A stretch of DNA of 22,095 nt from XYB2-FULL-45-11 sp964355525 (GTDB lineage: Bacteria; Patescibacteriota; Patescibacteriia; UBA9934; GWF2-40-263). The stretch covers positions 1 to 22,095 of the forward strand of contig CAYHDY010000016.1 in assembly GCA_964355525.1 (NCBI GenBank), in the 5' to 3' direction. The position numbers and the translations under genes were made by a program. Every line of letters begins with the position of its first letter. Position 1 is the first letter of the stretch. This document shows positions 14,738-21,767 of the stretch, piece after piece. The notes below the pieces were generated by a model. That model ran no database searches, was not told the DNA's origin, and was given only the letters and a program-made list of their open reading frames with translations.

Positions 14738-15259
14738 ATGAAACCAAATCCTGAAGGCTTTTCTCCCCAACCAGAAACGACAAAGAAATCATCCATTTAT
14801 CAATCCATCATTGACGAAGGTCCATTTCCTAAGTTTAATCCAAACGAACCTCGAGACGTCGCTCAGAAAAAAGATGCGGCTCGTTTGATTCTACGCGAAC
14901 TCGACACACTCATGAATCGTCCAGAATTTTGGAAAATAGAATCTGGAAAACCCGTCTTTCATCTTGATGCAGGCCCAGCAATTCTTGAGGGGATCAAACA
15001 AACTTCCGGACGAGGATTGACGCGAGAGCAAGAAAATATCATTGTGGCCATTATGCAATTACATGGCATCACATCCAAAGAGCGCGGAGTTGGAAATGAT
15101 TTGGGGGCATTTTCAACAAGAGACAAACAAGGAATGGACTGGGCGATCAACGCCGTTAAAACACACAAACCAAATTCCGAATATCTGAATGCGTTTGCTG
15201 TCACACCCCAATTCTATTTGGATAGGATCATGAATACACTCGAAGGAAAAATCACTTAA
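14738..15259 (+). CDS. Hypothetical protein paired with the ParB-motif gene
   Basis: 173 residues. The N-terminal 35 residues are Pro-rich and disordered (NPEGFSPQPETTKKSS), then a helical globular part (DAARLILRELDTLMNRPEFW, LTREQENIIVAIMQLHGITS). No membrane span, metal site or catalytic motif is apparent, and I do not recognise a family. It starts 5 bases after the stop of the ParB-motif gene and is closed by an intrinsic terminator, so the two probably form a unit with the upstream kinase. It has the same SD-less AT-rich leader as its neighbours. Confidence 0.7.
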   Translation: MKPNPEGFSPQPETTKKSSIYQSIIDEGPFPKFNPNEPRDVAQKKDAARLILRELDTLMNRPEFWKIESGKPVFHLDAGPAILEGIKQTSGRGLTREQENIIVAIMQLHGITSKERGVGNDLGAFSTRDKQGMDWAINAVKTHKPNSEYLNAFAVTPQFYLDRIMNTLEGKIT

Positions 15260-15279
15260 CCACATCTTCACGGATCACA

Positions 15280-15309
15280 AAAAACTTCCAGCATGTGCTG
15301 GAAGTTTTT
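15280..15309 (+). terminator. Intrinsic terminator of the ParB-motif unit
   Basis: 13-bp perfect stem AAAAACTTCCAGC/GCTGGAAGTTTTT (15280-15292, 15297-15309), loop ATGT, then GTTTG. Confidence 0.87.
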
Positions 15310-15311
15310 GT

Positions 15312-15340
15312 TTGTCGATCCATCTCAATTTCGATATACT
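15312..15340 (+). promoter_or_regulatory. Candidate promoter of the 15367-17272 pair
   Basis: TTGTCG (15312-15317), 17 bases, TATACT (15335-15340), directly after the preceding terminator and 26 bases before the ATG. Confidence 0.65.
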
Positions 15341-15366
15341 GTCTCTGTCATTCACTATTTTTTTCT

Positions 15367-15513
15367 ATGACAGAACAAACACTTCCAGAACAACAGGATC
15401 CGGAAATTCAAGCGCTTCTTGCCAAGATGGAAAGAGATCCGGAATTTAAATTGAAATTGCTCAAAGAATTAAACAAAGAGATTCGTTCATTTTTGGACGA
15501 ACAAAAAAATTAA
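15367..15513 (+). CDS. 48-residue acidic helical protein
   Basis: A frame from the ATG at 15367 to the TAA at 15511-15513. Apart from a short polar start it reads as one amphipathic helix (PEIQALLAKMERDPEFKLKLLKELNKEIRSFLDEQ), with no cysteine or membrane segment. The stop is one base before the ATG of the large proline-rich gene, so the two are almost certainly co-translated and may interact. A promoter sits just upstream. I do not recognise the family. Confidence 0.6.
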   Translation: MTEQTLPEQQDPEIQALLAKMERDPEFKLKLLKELNKEIRSFLDEQKN

Positions 15514-15514
15514 T

Positions 15515-17272
15515 ATGGGATTTGGTGAAAGATTCCGCGGAATGTTTTCGGGAGAAAAAAGCAAAGACGCTATTGAAATAACAAAACGAGATATCATTGC
15601 GGAAAAAGCGGTTGCAGAACAAAACATTACGAAACTTGAAGATCAGGGTCAAACCAAATCTTTTACTGATCGGATGCGAAATAATCCGGCTACAAAATGG
15701 ATTGCGCTTGGTTTGGCTGTATTGATTGCTGAACGCGCAACTGCACAGGAACAAGTCACTCCTTCCACTTCGAGTTATGCGGAATCCAGCATGATGAAGG
15801 ATTCTTCTGTTCAAACTGGAAGTGAAACTCGTGTTCATTCTGCAGAAAAAATGTTTGATGTCGTTGAAAAACCGGGAGATGTTGTTTTGAATACAGATGA
15901 AGCAGAACGTACGGTTGCAGCACATTATGATGCACATGGAAAAATTCATGCACCAGAAATTGCAGCGAGTGCGATCGAACAAATCAAGCAAGCTGTGCAA
16001 GACAAGATGGCACAAAGTGCTGATGTTACCATTTACGTATCCGCCGATCCTTCTGGTAAGCAAGTTGAGAATGAGGCATTATCCGCAAAACTGGCAGAAG
16101 AAGTGAAGAAAATTGAAGAACCCATTGTTCAACAGATTCAAGAAGAAACTGGGATTACCCCAACCATTCACATCGTATCACTCGGTGAAAAATTACCAGC
16201 CGGGTTTGAAAACAGAGAAGATTTTTATAAGCACATTGAACATGAGTTAGCCAAAAATCGTGAAGCCGTGATCGGCGCAATGCATATTTACAATGGATTG
16301 GACGGTGTGGAAGCACAGAAGAATCAGCCAAAATCCATTAAAAACTATTTTGATCGAACGTTAGTCCCATTACGCCAGGTTGTTGTTGAGACAAATGTTA
16401 CCCTTGCACCTGAGCAGGTTCTTGTTGAAGCGCCTTCAACAAACATCATAGATTCACCCACTCCAAACCGGGGTGAGATTCGAGCAATTCACGATGAGAA
16501 CAAGACGATTAAGGATAAATACATTGCAAAAGAAGAAGATCAGCCTGCAATCATTGAAGACAAAAATAAAACGCGGGAACCAAAAGAACCGGAACCCGAA
16601 CCAAAAGAACCGGAACCTGATACAACACCGGGGAAGAATCCTCCGATTCCAAACAATCCACCTAAACCGCGATGGAAACCGAAAACAGTTATTCCTGTTA
16701 CTCCTCCACGATGGATAGAACCGTCATACGTTCCACCTGAACCAACACAGCCACCCGTTCGACCTCGTGAAGTTCCACCGGTTATTAAAATAAAACTAGA
16801 ACCACGACCAAGACCAGAACCAATCCCTATTAAACCAAGACCAAAACTTCCACGAAGACCGGATGTCATTCCACAACCATGGGTCACACCGGAACCACCT
16901 CGACCACCCATTGTCGAACCGCCACTACCTCCCCCTCCGCCACCACGCGAAAGACGAGCGGTGATGCAAGGTCAAGGCAATCCTGAAATTCAGGCCATGA
17001 AACGTAGTAGACCCGGGACAAAAGAATTCCGTGCAGCAAAAGATGATGTCGATTCACTCAAAAACGTAGGAACGGAATTGAAAAATAATACCGGTCGAGG
17101 AAATGTTGTCATCGAAGAGACAGGTGACGCGAAACGGATCGGCTCGAGACAAGCTGATGCACGCGAACGTGCAGAAGGAGCTGGTCACGGAGATAAATCA
17201 CAAAGCAGCAAAGAGGAATCGAAAGATAAAAAAAGCGCACGAGCTTTCAAGAAGACTCAAACGGGAAAATAA
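15515..17272 (+). CDS. Membrane-anchored or secreted proline-rich protein
   Basis: 585 residues. About 1-56 is charged (probably cytoplasmic); about 59-76 is hydrophobic (TKWIALGLAVLIAERATA) and could be a membrane anchor or the core of a long signal peptide with a possible ATA-Q cleavage site. About 155-290 is a folded region with a strand and helix VTIYVSADPSGKQVENEALSAKLAEEV, a pattern loosely like OmpA-type domains. About 353-480 is Pro/Glu/Arg-rich with EPKEPEPEPKEPEPD repeats and a PPPPPP run, suited to spanning an envelope. The basic, disordered tail (480-585) ends KKSARAFKKTQTGK. It might link membrane and cell wall, like TonB-type spacers, but this is inference. Confidence 0.75.
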   Translation: MGFGERFRGMFSGEKSKDAIEITKRDIIAEKAVAEQNITKLEDQGQTKSFTDRMRNNPATKWIALGLAVLIAERATAQEQVTPSTSSYAESSMMKDSSVQTGSETRVHSAEKMFDVVEKPGDVVLNTDEAERTVAAHYDAHGKIHAPEIAASAIEQIKQAVQDKMAQSADVTIYVSADPSGKQVENEALSAKLAEEVKKIEEPIVQQIQEETGITPTIHIVSLGEKLPAGFENREDFYKHIEHELAKNREAVIGAMHIYNGLDGVEAQKNQPKSIKNYFDRTLVPLRQVVVETNVTLAPEQVLVEAPSTNIIDSPTPNRGEIRAIHDENKTIKDKYIAKEEDQPAIIEDKNKTREPKEPEPEPKEPEPDTTPGKNPPIPNNPPKPRWKPKTVIPVTPPRWIEPSYVPPEPTQPPVRPREVPPVIKIKLEPRPRPEPIPIKPRPKLPRRPDVIPQPWVTPEPPRPPIVEPPLPPPPPPRERRAVMQGQGNPEIQAMKRSRPGTKEFRAAKDDVDSLKNVGTELKNNTGRGNVVIEETGDAKRIGSRQADARERAEGAGHGDKSQSSKEESKDKKSARAFKKTQTGK

Positions 17273-17285
17273 CAAATCACATTCA

Positions 17286-17317
17286 AAAAAGATCTGTCGA
17301 TATCGGCGGATCTTTTT
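17286..17317 (+). terminator. Intrinsic terminator of the proline-rich gene
   Basis: A 32-base near-palindrome from AAAAAGATC to GATCTTTTT (17286-17317), with two G-T pairs and an inner CGATATCG. It lies immediately before the next promoter. Confidence 0.75.
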
Positions 17318-17319
17318 GA

Positions 17320-17347
17320 TTGACAAATTCGGAAAAAAGAGTATTAT
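17320..17347 (+). promoter_or_regulatory. Promoter of the four-repeat protein gene
   Basis: TTGACA (17320-17325), 16 bases, TATTAT (17342-17347). Same -35, spacing and 11-base -10 context as the promoter at 7690. Confidence 0.8.
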
Positions 17348-17355
17348 TCTCGTCT

Positions 17356-17377
17356 GCCGAATTTTCTCGGCGGGAGG
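17356..17377 (+). promoter_or_regulatory. Leader hairpin next to a strong SD
   Basis: 5-bp stem GCCGA/TCGGC (17356-17360, 17367-17371), loop ATTTTC, directly followed by GGGAGG (17372-17377) six bases before the GTG start. The layout and loop resemble the upp leader. Confidence 0.5.
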
Positions 17378-17383
17378 TGCATT

Positions 17384-18100
17384 GTGAACCGATACGAACG
17401 GATGGAAGCGCAACGGGATCTGATCTTCTCCTTTCAGCAGACGCTCATGCAGGCACGGGCGGCGAAACCGATTCCGCATTTCGTCTGCAACGGACTGTTC
17501 GCAGAGCAACTGAAAGATGCGGGAATCCGACCGAATGCGATCGGAAGCTCGGTGAAGGAGGTGAGGAAACTGGAACAGAACGGATTGGTCCTGCATCTGC
17601 GAAGCGAACTCCGCGACATGAAAGAATTGCGCGTTCCGGAAAACACGTTCGTCGAGATCGTGTGGAGCATGCAACGGATCATGTGGGAAAGGAGCATTGA
17701 TCCGAAGAAATTCGGTTCGAGTGATGCGGAACTGAACCGGCTCGAACTGAAAGGTCACACGGCCCGCATCGGGGAACGACTGGACGAACTTCGCAATCCG
17801 ACCGTATCGCTCGAACGAGCAGGATCGCTGTTCAATCAGATCACAAGTGAGTTGCGCGACAACAACATCAAGGAACACGATGTCGGCCTTACGCTCGGAG
17901 AACTCGCGTTCGTCCGCCGCGGCCTCATCGTGCAAGTGGAACGGCTCTGGAAACGCGTTCAAGCCGAACCCGATCTCTACCTGCGTCGCGCCGCCATCCG
18001 CACCCTTCGTCGCGCCATCACCGCAACGAAAATCGAACCAACCGAATTCGGCACCACGCTCTACACCATCCGCCGCTACCGCGAAACCGGCGTCAAGTAA
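17384..18100 (+). CDS. Orphan protein of four ~57-residue helical repeats
   Basis: 238 residues from a GTG with a strong GGGAGG six bases upstream. Four repeats can be aligned by eye around the core I-x-P-x-x-F-G-S/T-S-x-x-E-I/L-x-x-L: IRPNAIGSSVKEVRKL (from 48), IDPKKFGSSDAELNRL (from 105), IKEHDVGLTLGELAFV (from 162) and IEPTEFGTTLYTIRRY (from 217). The spacing is 57, 57 and 55 residues; the stretches between are helical. No signal peptide, membrane span or catalytic motif is visible. Helix-turn repeats of this size often make a scaffold, or bind nucleic acid or peptide. The gene stands alone, with its own promoter and terminator and G+C-richer codons. Family not recognised. Confidence 0.8.
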   Translation: MNRYERMEAQRDLIFSFQQTLMQARAAKPIPHFVCNGLFAEQLKDAGIRPNAIGSSVKEVRKLEQNGLVLHLRSELRDMKELRVPENTFVEIVWSMQRIMWERSIDPKKFGSSDAELNRLELKGHTARIGERLDELRNPTVSLERAGSLFNQITSELRDNNIKEHDVGLTLGELAFVRRGLIVQVERLWKRVQAEPDLYLRRAAIRTLRRAITATKIEPTEFGTTLYTIRRYRETGVK

Positions 18101-18106
18101 ACCCTG

Positions 18107-18131
18107 CACTCGAAATCTATCGAGTGTTTTT
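18107..18131 (+). terminator. Intrinsic terminator of the four-repeat gene
   Basis: 7-bp stem CACTCGA/TCGAGTG (18107-18113, 18120-18126), loop AATCTA, then TTTTT. Confidence 0.88.
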
Positions 18132-18141
18132 CTTTTGTCGC

Positions 18142-18174
18142 AAAAAAAAGACACACTCTCACAAGTGTGTCTTT
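18142..18174 (-). terminator. Intrinsic terminator of the murF unit
   Basis: 11-bp stem (18147-18157, 18164-18174) with a 6-base loop; on the minus strand it is followed by T from the A run at 18142-18149. It converges on the preceding plus-strand terminator. Confidence 0.88.
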
Positions 18175-18198
18175 CGAAAGAGAATCGAATCACCTCCA

Positions 18199-19506
18199 TT
18201 ACGAAGCAATCCACTTCCCTGTTTGTCGCACAAGCAAATCCTCGGCGCGAAGCGGTTCGGCCATGATGTCTTTCACCACTTTTTCCATACGCGCGCTTTG
18301 CGATCCTTTTACGAGAACGATATCCCCTTTCTTTACATTCGCATCCAACCATCGTCCCGCTTCCTCAGGAGTTTCGAATTGTTCAATGTGATCTTCAGAA
18401 AACCCGGCATCCAAGGCGCCATGTCGAATGTGATGGGCGATTTCCCCAACGGTAATAATGCGATCTGCGATTTCCGCGGCGCGCATACCGATCATTCTAT
18501 GTTCCGATTCCGTTTGATTCCCGAGTTCAGCCATGTGCCCGAATACAGCGATGCGTCGCGCGTTCTCGACAGGCGAAAATTCTGCAAGCACATTTAATGC
18601 GGACATCATGGAAGCAGGTGCAGCGTTATAAGACGAATCGAGAATGAGAGAACCTTTGATTCCGGCGATCGGATTCATGCGTCCGGGTTCGTGTTTGATG
18701 CGATCGAGTTTCGATACAATTTCGTCATTGGAAAGTCCGAGATGTTTTGCAATCGCGATTGCAGCGAGAACCGAACTGACCGCGCTTTTGCCGAGTTGGT
18801 TTGTAAGTGACAGTTCGAGTGCGTCCCCTCCCATACCCTCCCCTGAATTCAGGGGAGGGGTAACGCGTGCAATGAAATGAATTTTCGAAAATGTCTCGTC
18901 AGGTTGAAATGAAAAATCGGATTTTGTTTCGACGGAATAATCCGTTGCGCGAACGTCGGCGGTTTCTCGAAATCCATACGTAATAATCGGCGCAATCGAA
19001 TGAGCACCGAATCCGACAACGCGAGCATCATCGGCATTCAACACAACAAGACCGTTCGAAGGAACGGCGGCGATCGCTTTTGCTTTTTCTTCTCCGAGCT
19101 CCTCAATCGACTTAAAAAATTCCACATGCACGGGCGAGAGCGCGGTCATCACAGCAATCGACGGACGCGCGATCGAAAGCAGATAATCCATATCTCCCGG
19201 ATGATCGATGCCGTACTCGAGCACATACACATCCGCAGGCTTTGGCGATGATAATAAAACACCCAGCCACCCGAACGGATTTTTCCCCGGCGACTTCGCT
19301 TGCAAGATCGATAACGGCAATCCGAATTCATTGTTATAATTCTCGATTGAAGTCGCTACACGAAACTTCGCGGACAACACACACGCAATCGCATGACGCG
19401 TTGACGTTTTTCCAACCGAACCCGTGATCGCAATCACGATCGGTTTATGTTCGACGAGAAATCGTCGCGCTTTGTTTGCAAGAAGTTGTTGGATAAGGTG
19501 TTTCAT
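18199..19506 (-). CDS. murF: MurF-like UDP-MurNAc-tripeptide D-alanyl-D-alanine ligase, short N-terminus
   Basis: 435 residues. The Mur ligase ATP site IAITGSVGKTSTRHAI (GSVGKTS at 29-35) is followed by SIENYNNEFGLPLSIL, VYVLEYGIDHPGDMDYL, SPVHVEFFKSIEELGEEKAKAI, VLNADD, then the C-terminal LILDSSYNAAPASMMSAL, RRIAVFGHMAELG and IVLVKGSQSARMEKVV. The YNNEFG and D-S-Y-N-A signatures are those of MurF, which adds D-Ala-D-Ala to the peptidoglycan precursor in the cytosol. The first 20 residues replace the ~80-100-residue UDP-binding domain of typical MurF. Around residues 215-228 a Gly/Pro-rich insert (TPPLNSGEGMGGD) is encoded by the palindrome at 18836-18859 and its flanks. No SD. Confidence 0.9.
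   Translation of the reverse strand: MKHLIQQLLANKARRFLVEHKPIVIAITGSVGKTSTRHAIACVLSAKFRVATSIENYNNEFGLPLSILQAKSPGKNPFGWLGVLLSSPKPADVYVLEYGIDHPGDMDYLLSIARPSIAVMTALSPVHVEFFKSIEELGEEKAKAIAAVPSNGLVVLNADDARVVGFGAHSIAPIITYGFRETADVRATDYSVETKSDFSFQPDETFSKIHFIARVTPPLNSGEGMGGDALELSLTNQLGKSAVSSVLAAIAIAKHLGLSNDEIVSKLDRIKHEPGRMNPIAGIKGSLILDSSYNAAPASMMSALNVLAEFSPVENARRIAVFGHMAELGNQTESEHRMIGMRAAEIADRIITVGEIAHHIRHGALDAGFSEDHIEQFETPEEAGRWLDANVKKGDIVLVKGSQSARMEKVVKDIMAEPLRAEDLLVRQTGKWIAS
18836..18859. repeat. 24-bp perfect palindrome in frame in murF
   Basis: Each half reads CCCTCCCCTGAA around an EcoRI-like GAATTC centre. With a flanking CCCCTCCC (18825-18832) it encodes the PPLNSGEGMGG insert of the MurF central domain. 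Confidence 0.8.
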
Positions 19507-19543
19507 AAAAAAGTCGTAGAATCGTGATATGCAGATTTATGTT

Positions 19544-19903
19544 CTACTGCGTCATCCTGAGCGAAGGCTGTTGCATTGTCACAGCCGGAGCCGAAGGATC
19601 TTCGAGCGAATCGTAAAGCGATTCACTTAGATCGGTCCAATTCGGGTTCATCGTTGCAATCAATTTTTCTTTCTTTTCTCGACACCATCCCTTTAATTGT
19701 TTTTCCCGATCAATGGCTCCCGAAACATAATTCGATTCTTCAAAATAGATGAGTCTGTTGCAGTTATACTTCGAAGAAAATCCCGGAACGGTCTTTTCGA
19801 TGTGTTCTTCCATGCGACGAACGAGATCTGTTGTCACACCGATGTATAAAACGGTTTTTGCCGAGTTGGTAAGGATGTAAACGAATGCGGAACGTTCAGA
19901 CAT
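19544..19903 (-). CDS. GIY-YIG family endonuclease
   Basis: 119 residues from the ATG at 19901-19903. The GIY-YIG core reads AFVYILTNSAKTVLYIGVTTDLVRRMEEH (VYI at 8-10, YIG at 20-22), with the conserved Arg and His following, then RLIYFEESNYVSGAIDREKQLKGW, which carries the catalytic Glu, and a helical end KLIATMNPNWTDL. Small GIY-YIG proteins of this kind cut DNA at single sites; function is not known. The C-terminal tail (about the last 22 residues, LEDPSAP...RMTQ) and the region before the start are made of the dispersed repeat, in opposite orientation at the two ends. The gene separates the penicillin-binding protein gene from murF, all on the same strand. Confidence 0.88.
   Translation of the reverse strand: MSERSAFVYILTNSAKTVLYIGVTTDLVRRMEEHIEKTVPGFSSKYNCNRLIYFEESNYVSGAIDREKQLKGWCREKKEKLIATMNPNWTDLSESLYDSLEDPSAPAVTMQQPSLRMTQ
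19549..19608. repeat. Dispersed palindromic repeat, copy C (left end of the GIY-YIG unit)
   Basis: Outer end GCGTCATCCTGAGC (19549-19562) and inner end GCCGAAGGATCTTCGAGCG (19590-19608), both perfect inverses of copy D. The 27 bases between include a GGCTGT/ACAGCC hairpin that copy D lacks. Confidence 0.85.
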
Positions 19904-19917
19904 AGATGGGTCGACTG

Positions 19918-19952
19918 CGCTCGAAGATCCTTCGGCAAGCTCAGGATGACGC
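19918..19952. repeat. Dispersed palindromic repeat, copy D (right end of the GIY-YIG unit)
   Basis: Inner end CGCTCGAAGATCCTTCGGC (19918-19936), two bases, outer end GCTCAGGATGACGC (19939-19952); an inverted copy of C. It covers the region just upstream of the GIY-YIG ATG. Confidence 0.85.
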
Positions 19953-19998
19953 ATTTACATAAACAATTTTTTCTATCCTTCACTTCACGACCCCACGA

Positions 19999-21765
19999 CT
20001 ACTTCCCTATCGTACGAATCGGCGGAACCTCGAAATACTGTAACAGAAATTGGGCCATCTCGCCAAAGAACGGGGCGGCCGTGGACTCGGCCCATTGAAC
20101 ATCGCGCGGATGATCGATACGAACAATCATGGCGAATTTCGGATCTTCAACCGGACCGAAACCGGCGAATGAACCAATTGTGTTATCTTCAGAATATCCG
20201 CCGTTTGCACTTGCAACTTGTGCCGTTCCGGTTTTTCCCCCGATATAATATCCCGGCACACCAGCCCTTTTCCCGTGTCCATGTTCCACAACGGAAACAA
20301 GCATCGCCCCAATCGTGCGTGATGTCTTTGGACTGATAACTTGCGCAACATCTTGAGGGGAACGTTTTTCAACCGTTCCATCCGGATGTCGAATTTCATC
20401 GACGATATACGGTTTTTTCAAAACACCCCCATTTGCCATTGCCGCATAAGCCATCACCACTTGAAGCGGCGTCACAGAAATTCCTTGTCCGAAGGATGCC
20501 GTCGCACGATAGATTTCTGATTTCTTATCAAGGGAACTGATATTCCCCGGTGATTCCGTTTCCAATTCCACTCCCGTTATTTTTCCAAACCCGAATTTTT
20601 TTACATAGTTTGAAAAAATATCCGAACCCATTTTCCGCATGGAAAAAATCATTCCGGTGTTGATAGAATCTTCAAGGACTGTCGTCATATCAACAACCCC
20701 GTATTTTTTATCTTCCGCATTCCGAATCGGCTTCGGCCATCCATCCACCATCGCCATCCCCGTATCTTCAAACGTTGTCGAAGGAGTCACCGCACCGACA
20801 TCTACCGCAGACGCCATTGTTATCGCTTTAAAAACAGAACCGGGTTCATACGATCCGAAAATAGAAGGATTGTTGAAATCATTTATATTTTTCACTTGGT
20901 TGAAATGATTCGGATCATAATCTGGCGCCCCACACATCGCAAGAATACGACCTGTGTTCGGATCCACAATGATGATACTTCCTCCATCGGATCCATGTTT
21001 CAACACCGTCGCTTGTAATGTCGAACACGCTTTGAATTGAATCGTGCGATCAAGGGTAAGCACAATATCCGATCCATTTTTTGCGGGTTGAAACACATGA
21101 TCTCCAACGGCAATCATCCGACCGGCGATGTCATGATCTGACTTCAAAAATCCTTCTGTGCCGGAAAGTTCCTTATTGAAATATCCTTCGATGCCATATT
21201 TTCCGGTTGGCTTCCCATCTTTACTAGACCCGAGAAACCCGAGAACCTGTCCGCTCATCATTTCTTCCGGATACAATCGTGACGGTTCGAGAACAGAAAG
21301 AATACCGGGGAGTTTCATCGCATCAATTTGATCAACAATGTTTTTTGAAATTCCATGTTGAATCGGTTCATACGGATCCGTCGTGCGACTAAATCGTTCC
21401 TCAAGTGTTTGAATTTGTTCATCAGTCATGTGCAATAATCCGCCAATCGATTTTGCTGTTGCGGTCGCATCTTTCACATAACGTGGATCTGCATAGATAA
21501 ACGCAAGTTGTTGATTCGTGATTACCGGAACCAAATTTCCATCTTTGTCATCATGGACGAATACCTTCCCGCGTTCCGGATACAATTTTTGAAACAGTTC
21601 GTGTTGTCCGTTCGCGAGCGCTGAATACGCTTCATGATCCAAAACTTGAATAACAAACAACTTGAGCACGATCACCGTCGCAAACGCAAGCATCCCAAAC
21701 AAAAAAGCCTCAACGCGCCATTCGCGTTTTGCTCCAGAATGTTTTTGCCAGTTTTTACGTTGCAT
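19999..21765 (-). CDS. Class B penicillin-binding protein (FtsI/PBP2-type transpeptidase)
   Basis: 588 residues. A basic N-terminus and one membrane anchor (about 19-42, EAFLFGMLAFATVIVLKLFVIQV) are followed by a dimerisation/pedestal region (ERGKVFVHDDKDGNLVPVITNQQLAFIYADP) and a transpeptidase domain with the three active-site motifs in order: SVFK (Ser310, Lys313), SIN (367-369) and KTG (511-513). The catalytic serine forms cross-links in septal or elongation peptidoglycan outside the membrane. FtsI versus PBP2 cannot be told. The ATG lies 2 bases after the stop of the TSP3 gene, in a likely operon with it; only a weak GGAAG precedes it. The GIY-YIG unit follows, then murF. Confidence 0.95.
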   Translation of the reverse strand: MQRKNWQKHSGAKREWRVEAFLFGMLAFATVIVLKLFVIQVLDHEAYSALANGQHELFQKLYPERGKVFVHDDKDGNLVPVITNQQLAFIYADPRYVKDATATAKSIGGLLHMTDEQIQTLEERFSRTTDPYEPIQHGISKNIVDQIDAMKLPGILSVLEPSRLYPEEMMSGQVLGFLGSSKDGKPTGKYGIEGYFNKELSGTEGFLKSDHDIAGRMIAVGDHVFQPAKNGSDIVLTLDRTIQFKACSTLQATVLKHGSDGGSIIIVDPNTGRILAMCGAPDYDPNHFNQVKNINDFNNPSIFGSYEPGSVFKAITMASAVDVGAVTPSTTFEDTGMAMVDGWPKPIRNAEDKKYGVVDMTTVLEDSINTGMIFSMRKMGSDIFSNYVKKFGFGKITGVELETESPGNISSLDKKSEIYRATASFGQGISVTPLQVVMAYAAMANGGVLKKPYIVDEIRHPDGTVEKRSPQDVAQVISPKTSRTIGAMLVSVVEHGHGKRAGVPGYYIGGKTGTAQVASANGGYSEDNTIGSFAGFGPVEDPKFAMIVRIDHPRDVQWAESTAAPFFGEMAQFLLQYFEVPPIRTIGK

Positions 21766-21767
21766 AA

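Larger units (their letters stand above)
19549..19952. mobile_element. Putative 404-bp GIY-YIG-repeat unit with inverted ends
   Basis: A compact unit with inverted terminal repeats: 14 bp perfect at the outer ends and a further 19 bp perfect at the inner ends, enclosing one GIY-YIG gene whose stop lies just outside the left end. No target-site duplication is apparent next to 19549 or 19952. Related repeats sit elsewhere in the window (543-583, 2693-2716), so the unit may be the autonomous form of a repeat family. No transposase is present. Confidence 0.5.

Noticed and set aside
9116..17272. Integrative island at tRNA-Glu
   Set aside because: No repeat of the tRNA 3' end and no integrase were found in the window, so the border is not supported as an attachment site.
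17198..18352. 384-codon minus-strand frame opposite the four-repeat gene
   Set aside because: It crosses two terminators and a promoter and covers a gene with a strong SD; it is an antisense artefact of G+C-rich codons.
19904..19954. Earlier GIY-YIG start including MRHPELAEGSSS
   Set aside because: Those residues come entirely from repeat copy D; the GIY-YIG domain starts properly after the ATG at 19903.
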